From: JACVRX01 sp963831385
GTDB taxonomy: Bacteria; Actinomycetota; Actinomycetes; Jiangellales; Jiangellaceae
Direction of reading: 5' to 3'
Length of the DNA: 64,000 nt
Assembly: GCA_963831385.1 (NCBI GenBank)
Contig: CAWHPW010000022.1
Location: 1-64,000 of the forward strand
The notes under the pieces were generated by a model, which saw only the letters and a list, made by a program, of their open reading frames with translations, had not been told where the DNA came from and ran no database searches. How positions within the stretch are numbered: the stretch's first letter is position 1; each line of letters starts with the position of its first letter. Shown here piece after piece: positions 34,271 through 42,341 of the stretch. A program made the position numbers and the translations under genes.

Positions 34271-34885
34271 TCACGCGGTTTTCCTGGAGAGCGTTGGCGG
34301 GTAGTTCCACAGCTCGATCACACGGGTCTCACGCTCCTGACCGAGGATCGACAGCGAGCCGGCGTGCAAGGCGAACAGGCGCCCGTCGGTGGCTGGCAGC
34401 TCTAGCCACCGTGCGGCGATGACCCGCGACATGTGGCCGTGACCGAACAAGGAGACGTCTTCACCCCGATCGATGATCGGACGGCACCGAGCGATCACCC
34501 GATCGGCGCGGGAAGTGACCGCGTCGGACGTTTCGGCATGAGGGGTCGGATGCGTCCAGACCCGCCACCCGGGTACTGTCCTGCGGATTTCGGGGGTGGT
34601 GATGCCCTCGTAGTCGCCGTAATCCCATTCCATGAGGTCGGTGTCTATCTCGACTCGGTCGCCGAGCCCGCCCAACATGCACGTATCGAGCGCACGCCGC
34701 ATCGGACTCGACAGTACAAGCGAGAAGGTGAAGCGAGCGAGCAGCGGAGCCAACGCCTCGGCTTCGCGCCGACCGCTATCGAGGAGCGGCAGATCGGTAT
34801 GGCTGGTGTGCTTTCCGCTTGCGCTCCACTCGGTCTCGCCGTGGCGAACGAGCACGACCTTGCCTGGTTCCAGCTCGTCCGGCAC
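34271..34885 (-). CDS. Histidine phosphatase family protein (phosphoglycerate mutase-like)
   Basis: 204 aa. RHG motif VVLVRHGETEWSASG near residues 10-24 with the phospho-accepting His15, a second active-site region SSPMRRALDTC, Glu in MEWDYGDYEG, and the late catalytic His in DVSLFGHGHMSRVIA. Branch-2 phosphatases act on small phosphoesters; the metabolite cannot be named. GTG start with GGAGG 9-13 nt upstream. It lies 18 nt downstream of leuA and may be co-transcribed. Confidence 0.9.
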   Translation of the reverse strand: MPDELEPGKVVLVRHGETEWSASGKHTSHTDLPLLDSGRREAEALAPLLARFTFSLVLSSPMRRALDTCMLGGLGDRVEIDTDLMEWDYGDYEGITTPEIRRTVPGWRVWTHPTPHAETSDAVTSRADRVIARCRPIIDRGEDVSLFGHGHMSRVIAARWLELPATDGRLFALHAGSLSILGQERETRVIELWNYPPTLSRKTA

Positions 34886-34903
34886 GGGTCAAGCCTCCTT
34901 CGA

Positions 34904-36673
34904 TCACGACGGTTTTCTCGGTCGCCCGGCAGCCCGGTTGACCGCGCTCACGACCGCCTTGAGCGACGCGGTCAGGATGTTCGAGTCGATCCCGACGCCC
35001 CAGTAGATCTCGCCGCTGACGGAGCATTCGACGTAGGCGGCTGCGCTGGCGTCGGTACCGGCCGACATCGCATGCTCGGCATAGTCCAGAACTCGCGCCT
35101 CGTAGCCGAGCGTGCCCAGCGCATTGACGAACGCGTCGATCGGGCCGTTGCCGGAGCCACTGAGCACACGATGCTTTCCGTCGAGGTACACGCCGACCTC
35201 GAGCGCGTCCCGGGTCCCCGCAGCCGACGAGGTGTGCACCGAGTTCAGCGCGAGTGGAGCCGTCCGGTCGAGGTACTCCGCGCGGAACAGCTCCCCCATC
35301 CGGGCCGGCTCGATCTCACCACCCTCGCCGTCGGTGACCGACTGGATCACGCCGGAGAACTCGATCTGCAGTCGGCGCGGCAACTCCATGTGGTGCTCTG
35401 CCTTCATGATGAAGGCCACGCCGCCCTTGCCGGACTGCGAGTTGACCCGGATGACCGCCTCATACGAGCGGCCGATGTCTTTGGGGTCGACCGGCAGATA
35501 CGGCACCTCCCAGCCGGCGTCCTCGATCGCCATGCCAGCCTGCTTTGCCTCCCGCTCGAGTGCCTCGAACCCTTTCTTGATCGCATCCTGGTGACTTCCG
35601 GAGAACGCCGTGAAGACCAGGTCTCCTCCGTACGGGTGCCGCTCGCCGACCGGCAGCTGGTTGCAGTACTCGACGGTCCGGCGGATCTCGTCGATGCCGG
35701 AGAAGTCGATCTGTGGATCGATGCCCTGGCTGAACAGGTTCAGGCCGAGGGTGACCAGGCAGACGTTGCCGGTGCGTTCCCCGTTGCCGAACAGGCAGCC
35801 CTCGACTCGGTCGGCGCCGGCCAAGACGCCCAACTCGGCGGCAGCCACCGCCGTCCCACGGTCGTTGTGTGGATGCAGCGACAGCACCAGGGAGTCCCGC
35901 CGCGGGAGGTGGCGGTGCATCCACTCGATCGAGTCGGCATACACGTTGGGTGTCGCCATCTCCACCGTGGCCGGCAGGTTCACGATCATCTTGCGGTCCG
36001 GCGTCGGGTCCACGACCTCGATGACGCCGGCGCAGACTTCGAGCGCGAATTCCAGCTCCGTACCGGTGTAGGACTCCGGGGAGTACTCCCAGTAGATCTC
36101 GGTGTCTGGGGTGATCTTCTCCGCGTACTTCAGGGCGACCCGGGCGGCGCTGGTGGCGATGTCGGCGATCCCGTCCCGGTCCAGCCCGAACACGACCCGG
36201 CGCTGCAGAATCGACGTCGAGTTGTAGAAGTGCAAGACCGCTGCGCGAGCGCCCCGAAGGGACTCGAAGGTCCGCTCGATCAGTGGCTCACGGCACTGGG
36301 TCAGCACCTGGATGACGACGTCGTCAGGGATCTGGTCGCCCTCGATGAGTTGGCGCACGAAGTCGAAATCAGTCTGGGACGCCGACGGGAAACCGACCTC
36401 GATCTGCTTGTAGCCCATCGACACCAGCAGGTCGAACATGCGCTTCTTGCGCTCTGGGCTCATCGGGTCGATCAGCGCCTGGTTGCCATCGCGGAGATCG
36501 ACCGCGCACCACTGCGGAGCAGCCTCGACCCGGCGTGTGGGCCAGGTACGGTCCGGCAGGTCGAGGGCGATCTGCTCGTGGAACGGCCGATATCGGTGCA
36601 CGGCCATCTCCGACTGCCGCTGGGAGGGCGGCCACGGACGGGTGATCGATCGGGATACTGCGGACTCGCTCAT
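34904..36673 (-). CDS. leuA: 2-isopropylmalate synthase
   Basis: 589 aa. First committed step of leucine synthesis: acetyl-CoA plus 2-oxoisovalerate. Catalytic HMGL-like TIM barrel: WCAVDLRDGNQALIDPMSPE (metal and substrate loop), GFPSASQTDFDFVRQL, LHPHNDRGTAVAAAELG (His metal ligands) and GNGERTGNVCLVTLGLNLF. The C-terminal LeuA dimer regulatory domain (from about residue 455) binds leucine for feedback control. The ATG at 36673 has GAGGAG about 8-13 nt upstream. A leucine-rich leader peptide and hairpin precede it, so synthesis is probably also controlled by attenuation. Confidence 0.96.
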   Translation of the reverse strand: MSESAVSRSITRPWPPSQRQSEMAVHRYRPFHEQIALDLPDRTWPTRRVEAAPQWCAVDLRDGNQALIDPMSPERKKRMFDLLVSMGYKQIEVGFPSASQTDFDFVRQLIEGDQIPDDVVIQVLTQCREPLIERTFESLRGARAAVLHFYNSTSILQRRVVFGLDRDGIADIATSAARVALKYAEKITPDTEIYWEYSPESYTGTELEFALEVCAGVIEVVDPTPDRKMIVNLPATVEMATPNVYADSIEWMHRHLPRRDSLVLSLHPHNDRGTAVAAAELGVLAGADRVEGCLFGNGERTGNVCLVTLGLNLFSQGIDPQIDFSGIDEIRRTVEYCNQLPVGERHPYGGDLVFTAFSGSHQDAIKKGFEALEREAKQAGMAIEDAGWEVPYLPVDPKDIGRSYEAVIRVNSQSGKGGVAFIMKAEHHMELPRRLQIEFSGVIQSVTDGEGGEIEPARMGELFRAEYLDRTAPLALNSVHTSSAAGTRDALEVGVYLDGKHRVLSGSGNGPIDAFVNALGTLGYEARVLDYAEHAMSAGTDASAAAYVECSVSGEIYWGVGIDSNILTASLKAVVSAVNRAAGRPRKPS

Positions 36674-36725
36674 TGTGCTGGCTCTCCTCGCGGGACTGTC
36701 CTGGCGCGACCGGCAGCGCGCGTCT

Positions 36726-36763
36726 CCGCGGCGAGGGAGCCGGCCTAGCTGGCCCCGCCGCGG
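36726..36763 (-). promoter_or_regulatory. leuA leader hairpin (LEU-element-like)
   Basis: CCGCGGCG/CGCCGCGG arms (8 bp) enclose a smaller GGCC/GGCC stem whose loop contains the stop codon of the leader peptide. A ribosome stalled on the Leu codons at 36777-36769 would sit just before this structure. Confidence 0.6.
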
Positions 36764-36789
36764 CGGATAAGAAGGAGTCCGTGCCGCAC
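36745..36789 (-). CDS. leuA leader peptide
   Basis: 14 codons, GTG start to TAG: VRHGLLLIRRGGAS, with three consecutive leucine codons CTC-CTT-CTT. CTT is rare in such a G/C-rich genome, so it should slow a leucine-starved ribosome. It ends 71 nt before the leuA ATG and overlaps the hairpin. This is the arrangement of a leucine attenuator; a conserved leader element before leuA is known in many actinobacteria. Confidence 0.68.
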   Translation of the reverse strand: MRHGLLLIRRGGAS

Positions 36790-36958
36790 GAGCCGAGAGC
36801 GTAGTGGAACACGGCCCGAACCGCTGGCTGGCTGGATGATCGTTCTCATCATCCGAGATCAGGCGGACCGAACGCCACCTTGACCAGGGAAAAGCGTCAG
36901 ATTCCCGCGCCAATCAGGGTCGGCGAACTCAGCGGCCGATTCGACTGCAGACAACTCG

Positions 36959-37906
36959 TCAGAACCCCAGTCTGCGCAGTTGCTTGGGATCGCGCTGCCA
37001 GTCCTTGGCGACCTTGACCTGGAGGTCCAAATAGACCGGCGTGCCGAGCAGTCGCTCGATCTGGCGCCGGGCTCGAGTCCCGACGTCGCGCAGTCGCGCT
37101 CCGCCACGGCCGATGACGATCGACTTCTGGCTCTCCCGCTCGACATAGACGTTGACGTGGACGTCAAGGAGCGGGCGATCGGCCGGTCGGTCGGTCCGCG
37201 GGATCATCTCCTGGACCACGACAGCGATCGAGTGCGGTAACTCGTCCCGTACACCCTCCAGGGCTGCCTCCCGGACCAGTTCTGCGACCAGGGTCTCCTC
37301 GGGCTCGTCGGTCAACTCCCCTGCCAAGTAGAGCGGCGGGCCAGCCGGCAACTGGGCTATCAGCAGGTCGGTCAGCAGGTCGACGTTCTGTCGGGTCACC
37401 GCCGACACGGGCACGATCTCAGCCCAGTCGAGGCCGACCTCTTTTCCGAGTTCAGCGGCCTCAGTGAGCCGAACGGCGACCCGATCCGACGACACCAAGT
37501 CGATCTTGGTCACCATGGCGAGCTTGGGCGTGCCGGCGATCTGGCCAAGTTCGGCAGCGATGAACCGGTCCCCCGGCCCGGTTTGCTCGTCGGCCGGAAG
37601 GCAGAGGCCGATCGCGTCCACCTCGGCCCACGTCGTCCGCACGATGTCGTTGAGCCGCTCGCCCAGCAGGGTCTGAGGTCGATGCAGACCCGGCGTGTCG
37701 ACCAGGACGAGCTGGCCGTCGACCCGATGCACGATGCCCCTGATCGCGTGCCGGGTCGTCTGCGGCTTGCTCGACGTGATCGCGACCTTGTCTCCTACCA
37801 GGGCGTTGACCAGGGTGGACTTGCCGGCGTTGGGACGCCCGACGAGACACGCGAACCCGGACCGGTGCGGCAGAACTGCAGGTGCGTCCACGCCCACATC
37901 CTCCAT
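36959..37906 (-). CDS. era: GTPase Era
   Basis: 315 aa. Binds 16S rRNA 3' end and aids 30S maturation. G domain: G1 GRPNAGKST (residues 23-31), G2 SSKPQTTRHAI, G3 LVDTPG, G4 TKID. The C-terminal KH domain includes QKSIVIGRGGARLRDVGTRA and ends LQVKVAKDWQRDPKQLRRLG. I chose the ATG at 37906 because GAGGA lies 7 nt upstream; the ATG at 37912 would touch the ribosome-binding site. An earlier in-frame start overlaps a hairpin and the preceding gene. Confidence 0.95.
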   Translation of the reverse strand: MEDVGVDAPAVLPHRSGFACLVGRPNAGKSTLVNALVGDKVAITSSKPQTTRHAIRGIVHRVDGQLVLVDTPGLHRPQTLLGERLNDIVRTTWAEVDAIGLCLPADEQTGPGDRFIAAELGQIAGTPKLAMVTKIDLVSSDRVAVRLTEAAELGKEVGLDWAEIVPVSAVTRQNVDLLTDLLIAQLPAGPPLYLAGELTDEPEETLVAELVREAALEGVRDELPHSIAVVVQEMIPRTDRPADRPLLDVHVNVYVERESQKSIVIGRGGARLRDVGTRARRQIERLLGTPVYLDLQVKVAKDWQRDPKQLRRLGF

Positions 37907-37930
37907 GATCATTCCTCGCCGAATGGGGGC

Positions 37931-37963
37931 TTCCCACGTCTTACGCCCCGGGAGACGTGGGAA
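37931..37963. repeat. Intra-operon hairpin upstream of era
   Basis: TTCCCACGTCT (37931-37941) and AGACGTGGGAA (37953-37963): a perfect 11-bp inverted repeat with an 11-nt loop. One arm contains the stop codon of the deaminase-like gene; the era start is 25 nt beyond. No T-run, so attenuation, mRNA processing or protein binding are all possible. Confidence 0.6.
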
Positions 37964-38327
37964 ACCCTCCACTCGCCGGGGTGGGGCGCAGGTCGATGGT
38001 TCGGCGGACGAGGCCGTCGACGCCGGCGACGAGCACCTGCGTTGCCGGATTGCCGAGGTCGCGCACCGCGGCCAGGCCGGCAGGTTCGCCGTCCGGCGCG
38101 CCCGTCACGACGGCGACTGCCTCCAGACCGACCGCGCCGCTCGACACGGCCGCAGCCACGGCCGCTTCCAGTGCCGACAGCGACAGCGACGGCAGCGTCA
38201 CGGCCGCGGCAGCGTAGGTTCGCCCGTCCGGATCGCGGACCGCCGCGCCCTCGGCGGCTCCTACCCGAGCCCGAGCGGCCCGGGCGAGCGACACGAGCTT
38301 CGCGTCCTCCGAGTCCAGCTCGCTCAC
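37941..38327 (-). CDS. Cytidine deaminase-like protein without the catalytic motif
   Basis: 128 aa. The fold and order match the cytidine deaminase-like family found between the CNNM-like gene and era in actinobacteria: KLVSLARAARARVGAAEGAA, VRDPDGRTYAAAAVTLPSLS, LSALEAAVAAAVSSGAVGLE, LAAVRDLGNPATQVLVAG. The zinc-binding residues of true enzymes (Cys/His-Ala-Glu and Cys-x-x-Cys) are missing, replaced by Ala, Ser and Leu, so deamination is not expected. GTG start overlapping the upstream gene by four bases. Confidence 0.8.
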   Translation of the reverse strand: MSELDSEDAKLVSLARAARARVGAAEGAAVRDPDGRTYAAAAVTLPSLSLSALEAAVAAAVSSGAVGLEAVAVVTGAPDGEPAGLAAVRDLGNPATQVLVAGVDGLVRRTIDLRPTPASGGFPTSPGA

Positions 38328-39664
38328 GCATGCTCCTGACGCTCGGTCAGGCTCGGCTCCGGTACCGCCGCGGTGAGGTTCTCGCTGGGCTCGTCGGCTG
38401 CGCCGATCCTGGTGACGAGAATCGTCGCGACTTGGTTGCGCCGGCCGGCGGGACCTTCGGCGACCAGTCGGAGCCCGCCCATCTCAACCTCGGCGCCGGG
38501 GATCGGAACCCGGCCGAGGTGTTTCGCCATCAGCCCGCCGACGCTGTCGACGTCGTCGTCGGAGAGCTCGATCCCGAACTGCTCACCCAAGTCTTCGACG
38601 TTCAACCGTGAACTGACCCGGACGGAGCCGTCCTCGAGCCGCTGAACGGTCGCCTCGCCGGTGTCGTACTCGTCGGAGATCTCGCCAACGATCTCCTCGA
38701 GGACGTCTTCGATGGTCACTAGCCCAGCGGTGCCGCCGTATTCATCGACGACCACCGCCACGTGGGTGCGCTGCGCCTGCATCTCCCGCAACAAGTCGTC
38801 GACCGGCTTGGAGTCGGGCACGTAGAAGGCGGAGCGCATGACCGACTCGATGCGCTCGACCGATTCGGCATTGCGGTTGTCGTAGAGCCGCCGAGCGACA
38901 TCCTTGAGATATCCGATACCGACGATGTCGTCCAGTCCGCCTTGGCCCACCACAGGTATCCGGCTGAACCCACTGCGGAGCGCCAGTGTCTGGAAATGGC
39001 GCAGCGTCTTGTTCGCTTCGATGAACACCACGTCGGTGCGCGGCACCATCACCTCTCGGACGATGGTGTCGCCGAGCTCGAACACCGAATGGATCATCTG
39101 CCGCTCGCCCGACTCGATGACCCTGCCGGCCTCGGCCAAGTCGACCAGCTCGCGGAGTTCGGCCTCCGTCGCGAACGGACCCTCCCGGAAGCCCTTGCCC
39201 GGTGTCAGCGCGTTCCCGATCAAGATCAGCAGTCGAGGTAGGGGGCCGAGTACTCGCGTGACCGTGAGCAGCGGCCCGGCAAGGGCAAGCGCCACGCCCT
39301 CGGCATGTTGTCGACCCACAGTCCGAGGTGCGACGCCGATCACGACGAACGACACGACCAGCATCGAGCCGGCCGCTATCAGCATGGCCTGCCAGTCCGT
39401 GGTGAACGCGTCGAGGCAGACCACCGCCACCAGGACCACGGCACCGATCTCGGCGGCGAGCCGCAAGAGCAACGCGGTATTGAGAGCCGGCGCCGGGTCG
39501 TCCACCAGCCGACGAAGCCGCCGAGCTCCGCGCCGGCGAGCGGACACGAGGCCGTCGGCGCGCGCCCTGGAAAACGCGGCCAGGGCGGCGTCTGCCATGG
39601 CCAGCACGCCGGCCAAGACGACCAGCACGCCCGCACCGACCAGCATCCAGGCGGCTCCGGACAT
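38324..39664 (-). CDS. CNNM/CorC-like (hemolysin family) membrane protein with CBS domains
   Basis: 446 aa. N-terminal DUF21/CNNM transmembrane domain of three or four helices (about 1-150), paired CBS domains (about 200-330: MVPRTDVVFIEANKTLRHFQ, then HVAVVVDEYGGTAGLVTIED) and a C-terminal CorC/HlyC-type domain (VDSVGGLMAKHLGRVPIPGA). Homologues are linked to magnesium or cobalt efflux; true hemolysin activity is not implied. The ATG shares one base with the ybeY stop (TAATG). Part of the phoH-ybeY-CNNM-deaminase-era unit. Confidence 0.92.
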   Translation of the reverse strand: MSGAAWMLVGAGVLVVLAGVLAMADAALAAFSRARADGLVSARRRGARRLRRLVDDPAPALNTALLLRLAAEIGAVVLVAVVCLDAFTTDWQAMLIAAGSMLVVSFVVIGVAPRTVGRQHAEGVALALAGPLLTVTRVLGPLPRLLILIGNALTPGKGFREGPFATEAELRELVDLAEAGRVIESGERQMIHSVFELGDTIVREVMVPRTDVVFIEANKTLRHFQTLALRSGFSRIPVVGQGGLDDIVGIGYLKDVARRLYDNRNAESVERIESVMRSAFYVPDSKPVDDLLREMQAQRTHVAVVVDEYGGTAGLVTIEDVLEEIVGEISDEYDTGEATVQRLEDGSVRVSSRLNVEDLGEQFGIELSDDDVDSVGGLMAKHLGRVPIPGAEVEMGGLRLVAEGPAGRRNQVATILVTRIGAADEPSENLTAAVPEPSLTERQEHA

Positions 39665-40128
39665 TACCGGCCGCTCTTCCTGCCGACCGCCCAGTCGTCG
39701 AGCAGCTGCCCCTGCAGCCCGAACATCTCCCGCTCCTGAACCGGGTCGCCATGGTCGTAACCGAGCAGGTGCAGGATGCCGTGAGTAGTGAGCAGCCGCA
39801 GCTCGTCCTGGACGGAGTGACCAGCGTGGCGGGCTTGCTCCTGCGCGACGTCGGGGCACAGCACGACGTCGCCGAGCAGCCCAGGCGCCGGATCCTCGTC
39901 TGGAGCTGTCGGGCGCAGCTCGTCCATCGGGAACGAGAGGACGTCTGTAGGCCCCGGCTCATCCATCCACTGCACATGCAGTTGGGCCATGGTCTCAGGG
40001 TCGACGAGCAGGACGGCGAGCTCAGCCTGCGGGTGAATCCGCATCCGGTCGAGCACGAATCGGCACAGGTCGGAGAGGTCTTTCTCGTCGAGATCGGTGG
40101 CGGTCTCGTTGTTGACCTCGATGGTCAC
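39664..40128 (-). CDS. ybeY: Endoribonuclease YbeY (rRNA maturation factor)
   Basis: 154 aa. Zinc-dependent RNase needed for 16S rRNA 3' end maturation and ribosome quality control. The zinc site is THGILHLLGYDH, with His116, His120 and His126; the substrate loop is PTDVLSFPMDE. GTG start overlapping the phoH stop by four bases and an overlap with the next gene, so it is embedded in a coupled operon leading to era, which acts on the same rRNA. Confidence 0.95.
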   Translation of the reverse strand: MTIEVNNETATDLDEKDLSDLCRFVLDRMRIHPQAELAVLLVDPETMAQLHVQWMDEPGPTDVLSFPMDELRPTAPDEDPAPGLLGDVVLCPDVAQEQARHAGHSVQDELRLLTTHGILHLLGYDHGDPVQEREMFGLQGQLLDDWAVGRKSGR

Positions 40129-41180
40129 GATCGTCCCCCGGAGCCACGGCGACCACGTCCCGGCTCGCGCCCGCCGCGCCCCGAGGGTCGGCCCGCGCTC
40201 TGCTCGGCATCGAACCGGGAGTATGCGTCGACGATGTCCGACACCAGCCGATGCCGCACGACATCGTGACTGGACAGCCGGCTGAAGTGGACGTCGTCGA
40301 GGCCGTCGAGAATGCCCTCGACGATCTTGAGACCGCTGCGGGTACCGGCCGGCAGGTCGATCTGGGTCACGTCGCCGGTGACCACCATCTTCGAACCGAA
40401 GCCCAGCCGGGTCAGGAACATCTTCATCTGTTCCGGCGAAGTGTTCTGCGCTTCGTCGAGGATCACGAACGCGTCATTGAGCGTACGGCCACGCATGTAC
40501 CCCAGTGGTGCCACCTCGATGGTGCCTTCGGTTATCAGCCGGGGAATCGTCGCCGGATCCATCATGTCGTGCAGGGCGTCGTAGAGCGGACGCAAATAAG
40601 GGTCGATCTTCTCGGACAGGGTGCCCGGCAGAAAGCCCAGCCTTTCCCCTGCCTCTACCGCCGGGCGAGTGAGCACGATCCGCGTGACCTGCTTGTCCTG
40701 CAGCGCCTGGATGGCTTTGGCGACGGCGAGGTAGGTCTTGCCGGTCCCAGCCGGTCCGATCGAGAACACGATCGTATGGCGGTCGATCGCATCGACGTAG
40801 CGCTTCTGGTTCAGCGTCTTGGCCCGGATGGTGCGGCCACGGTTGGACAAGATGTTGGCCGTCAGCACATCGGCGGGTCGCTCGGCCGTTCGCGCCCGCA
40901 GCATCGCCACGGTGCGCTCGACGGCCTCCGGGGTGAGGCCTTGTCCGGTCCGGATGACCGCGATCAGCTCGTCCAGGGCGCGTTCGGCCTCGGTGATGTC
41001 GTCGGGTTCCCCGGTCATGGTGATCTCGTTGCCGCGGACCAGCATGTCGACGCCCGGGTAGGACCCCTCCATGACTCGCAGCAACTCGTCGCCGGACCCG
41101 AGCAAGCTCACCATCGGCACGCTCGATGGGACGATGATCTTGTGCTGGGCCCGCTGGGAAGCCCCTTGTGTCTCGGCCAT
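40125..41180 (-). CDS. PhoH-like ATPase
   Basis: 351 aa. N-terminal KH-like segment (about 20-80), then an ATPase core: Walker A GPAGTGKTYLA (142-149), TRPAVEAGERLGFLPGTLSE, Walker B FVILDEAQNTSPEQMKMFLT and VVTGDVTQIDLP. The C-terminal 25 residues are Gly/Arg-rich, suggesting RNA contact. PhoH-like proteins have the ATPase half of superfamily 1 helicases and sit next to ybeY across bacteria. The ATG start leaves 118 nt to the HIT gene, which holds a possible third repeat copy. Confidence 0.93.
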   Translation of the reverse strand: MAETQGASQRAQHKIIVPSSVPMVSLLGSGDELLRVMEGSYPGVDMLVRGNEITMTGEPDDITEAERALDELIAVIRTGQGLTPEAVERTVAMLRARTAERPADVLTANILSNRGRTIRAKTLNQKRYVDAIDRHTIVFSIGPAGTGKTYLAVAKAIQALQDKQVTRIVLTRPAVEAGERLGFLPGTLSEKIDPYLRPLYDALHDMMDPATIPRLITEGTIEVAPLGYMRGRTLNDAFVILDEAQNTSPEQMKMFLTRLGFGSKMVVTGDVTQIDLPAGTRSGLKIVEGILDGLDDVHFSRLSSHDVVRHRLVSDIVDAYSRFDAEQSAGRPSGRGGREPGRGRRGSGGRS

Positions 41181-41257
41181 GGGCGGCCTGACGGCCTGCT
41201 CGCGCCTGCCCTTCGGTCTCGGCTGCGTTAGGTGGTCAATGCTACCGGCGCGCTCGC

Positions 41258-41290
41258 GTTGATCACGTTCACTACCCTGGACGGTGATGT
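41258..41290. repeat. Possible partial copy of the 79-bp repeat
   Basis: Read on the minus strand it gives ACATCACC, then after 5 nt GGGTAGTGAACGTGATCAAC, resembling the ends of the repeats at 162 and 49401 with the central palindrome deleted. The match covers only about 28 bases and could be chance. Confidence 0.35.
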
Positions 41291-41298
41291 TCGGCGCG

Positions 41299-41655
41299 TC
41301 AGCCCGGTGGCCACTTCAACGCGCGGCCGCCGAGCACGTGTCCGTGTACGTGATAGACCGATTGACCAGCCTCGGAACCGGTGTTGAAGACCAGCCGGAA
41401 GGCGTCGAGATCATCGTCCTCGGCGATGGCGCTGGCCTCGCGGACCAGTTCGGCCAGCGTCTCCGGGTCCGCCTTGGCCAGTGCGCCGACGTCGGAATAA
41501 TGCTCCCGGGGGATGACCAGAACGTGGGTTGGCGCCTGCGGCGAGACGTCGCGAAAGGCGATGACCCGGTCGGAGGCCCGCAGGATGGTGGCCGGCACCT
41601 CACCGGCCACGATTCGGCAGAACAGGCAGTCCGGCGAGTCGTTCACGCCCCGCAT
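41299..41655 (-). CDS. HIT (histidine triad) family nucleotide hydrolase
   Basis: 118 aa. HINT-type: SPDCLFCRIVAGEVPATILR at the start and the triad YHVHGHVLGG with His102, His104 and His106. These proteins cleave AMP from lysine or other phosphoramidates. The N-terminal CxxC (Cys10, Cys13) is typical of zinc-carrying HINT relatives. Start at 41655; a GTG three codons in is an alternative. Followed 118 nt downstream by phoH on the same strand. Confidence 0.92.
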   Translation of the reverse strand: MRGVNDSPDCLFCRIVAGEVPATILRASDRVIAFRDVSPQAPTHVLVIPREHYSDVGALAKADPETLAELVREASAIAEDDDLDAFRLVFNTGSEAGQSVYHVHGHVLGGRALKWPPG

Positions 41656-41816
41656 CGTACGGGCGCATCGACGCCTCTAGGGTGCATCTACGGTGACGAT
41701 GTCAACCAATGCGGGGGGCAGAGCGTCCATGGGACATGGCCGTCGCCTGCCCAGTCACCGTCGGGGGACCCGCCTCGTGCGGGATTTCGCCGGCGATCGG
41801 GTACGAGGAGTGGGCG

Positions 41817-42341
41817 GTGAGCACTGGGGCCGGGGCTGCCTCGCTCAGCAGCGAAGCCGACCGGATGGTCACCGAGCTCTTCACGGTCCACTACAGCGGC
41901 CTGGTCCGGCTGGCAACGCTGCTGCTGCGGGACCAGGCCGTCGCCGAGGAGGCGGTCCAGGACGCATTCGTCTCTCTGCACCGCCGGTGGAAGAAGTTGA
42001 GGGATCCGGGCAGCGCGGCCGCCTATTTGCGCACGTCGGTCATCCACAACACTCGATCGATCCAGCGTCGACGGTCGGTCGCCGCGCGGCATCCCGACGA
42101 CCGGCCGATCGACGTGCCCAGTGCGGAGTCCGGGGCGCTGCGGGGGGTCGCCGGTACTGCGGTCATGGCGGCACTTCGCCAGCTGCCGACTCGCCAGCGT
42201 GAGGCGCTGGTATTGCGCTACTACGCCGACCTCTCCGAAGCCGAGATCGCGGAGGCGATGAAGATCAGCCGGGGAGCCGTCAAGAGCCACGCGTCGCGAG
42301 GGATGGCCGCGCTACGCGCGAGTTTGGAGCAATGGGCATGA
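41817..42341 (+). CDS. ECF sigma factor (SigE-family sigma-70)
   Basis: 174 aa. Region 2 (LFTVHYSGLVRLATLLLRDQ, AVAEEAVQDAFVSLHRRWKK) and region 4 (LPTRQREALVLRYYADLSEA, AEAMKISRGAVKSHASRGMA). This is the two-domain ECF layout of the actinobacterial SigE/SIG41-type. GTG start with GAGGAG 6 nt upstream; a longer upstream frame is non-homologous. The TGA overlaps the next ATG (ATGA), tying it to its probable membrane anti-sigma partner. Confidence 0.9.
   Translation: MSTGAGAASLSSEADRMVTELFTVHYSGLVRLATLLLRDQAVAEEAVQDAFVSLHRRWKKLRDPGSAAAYLRTSVIHNTRSIQRRRSVAARHPDDRPIDVPSAESGALRGVAGTAVMAALRQLPTRQREALVLRYYADLSEAEIAEAMKISRGAVKSHASRGMAALRASLEQWA

Noticed and set aside
34433..36748. 771-codon plus-strand frame opposite leuA
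   Set aside because: Antisense shadow of leuA and the histidine phosphatase gene; no domain or ribosome-binding site.
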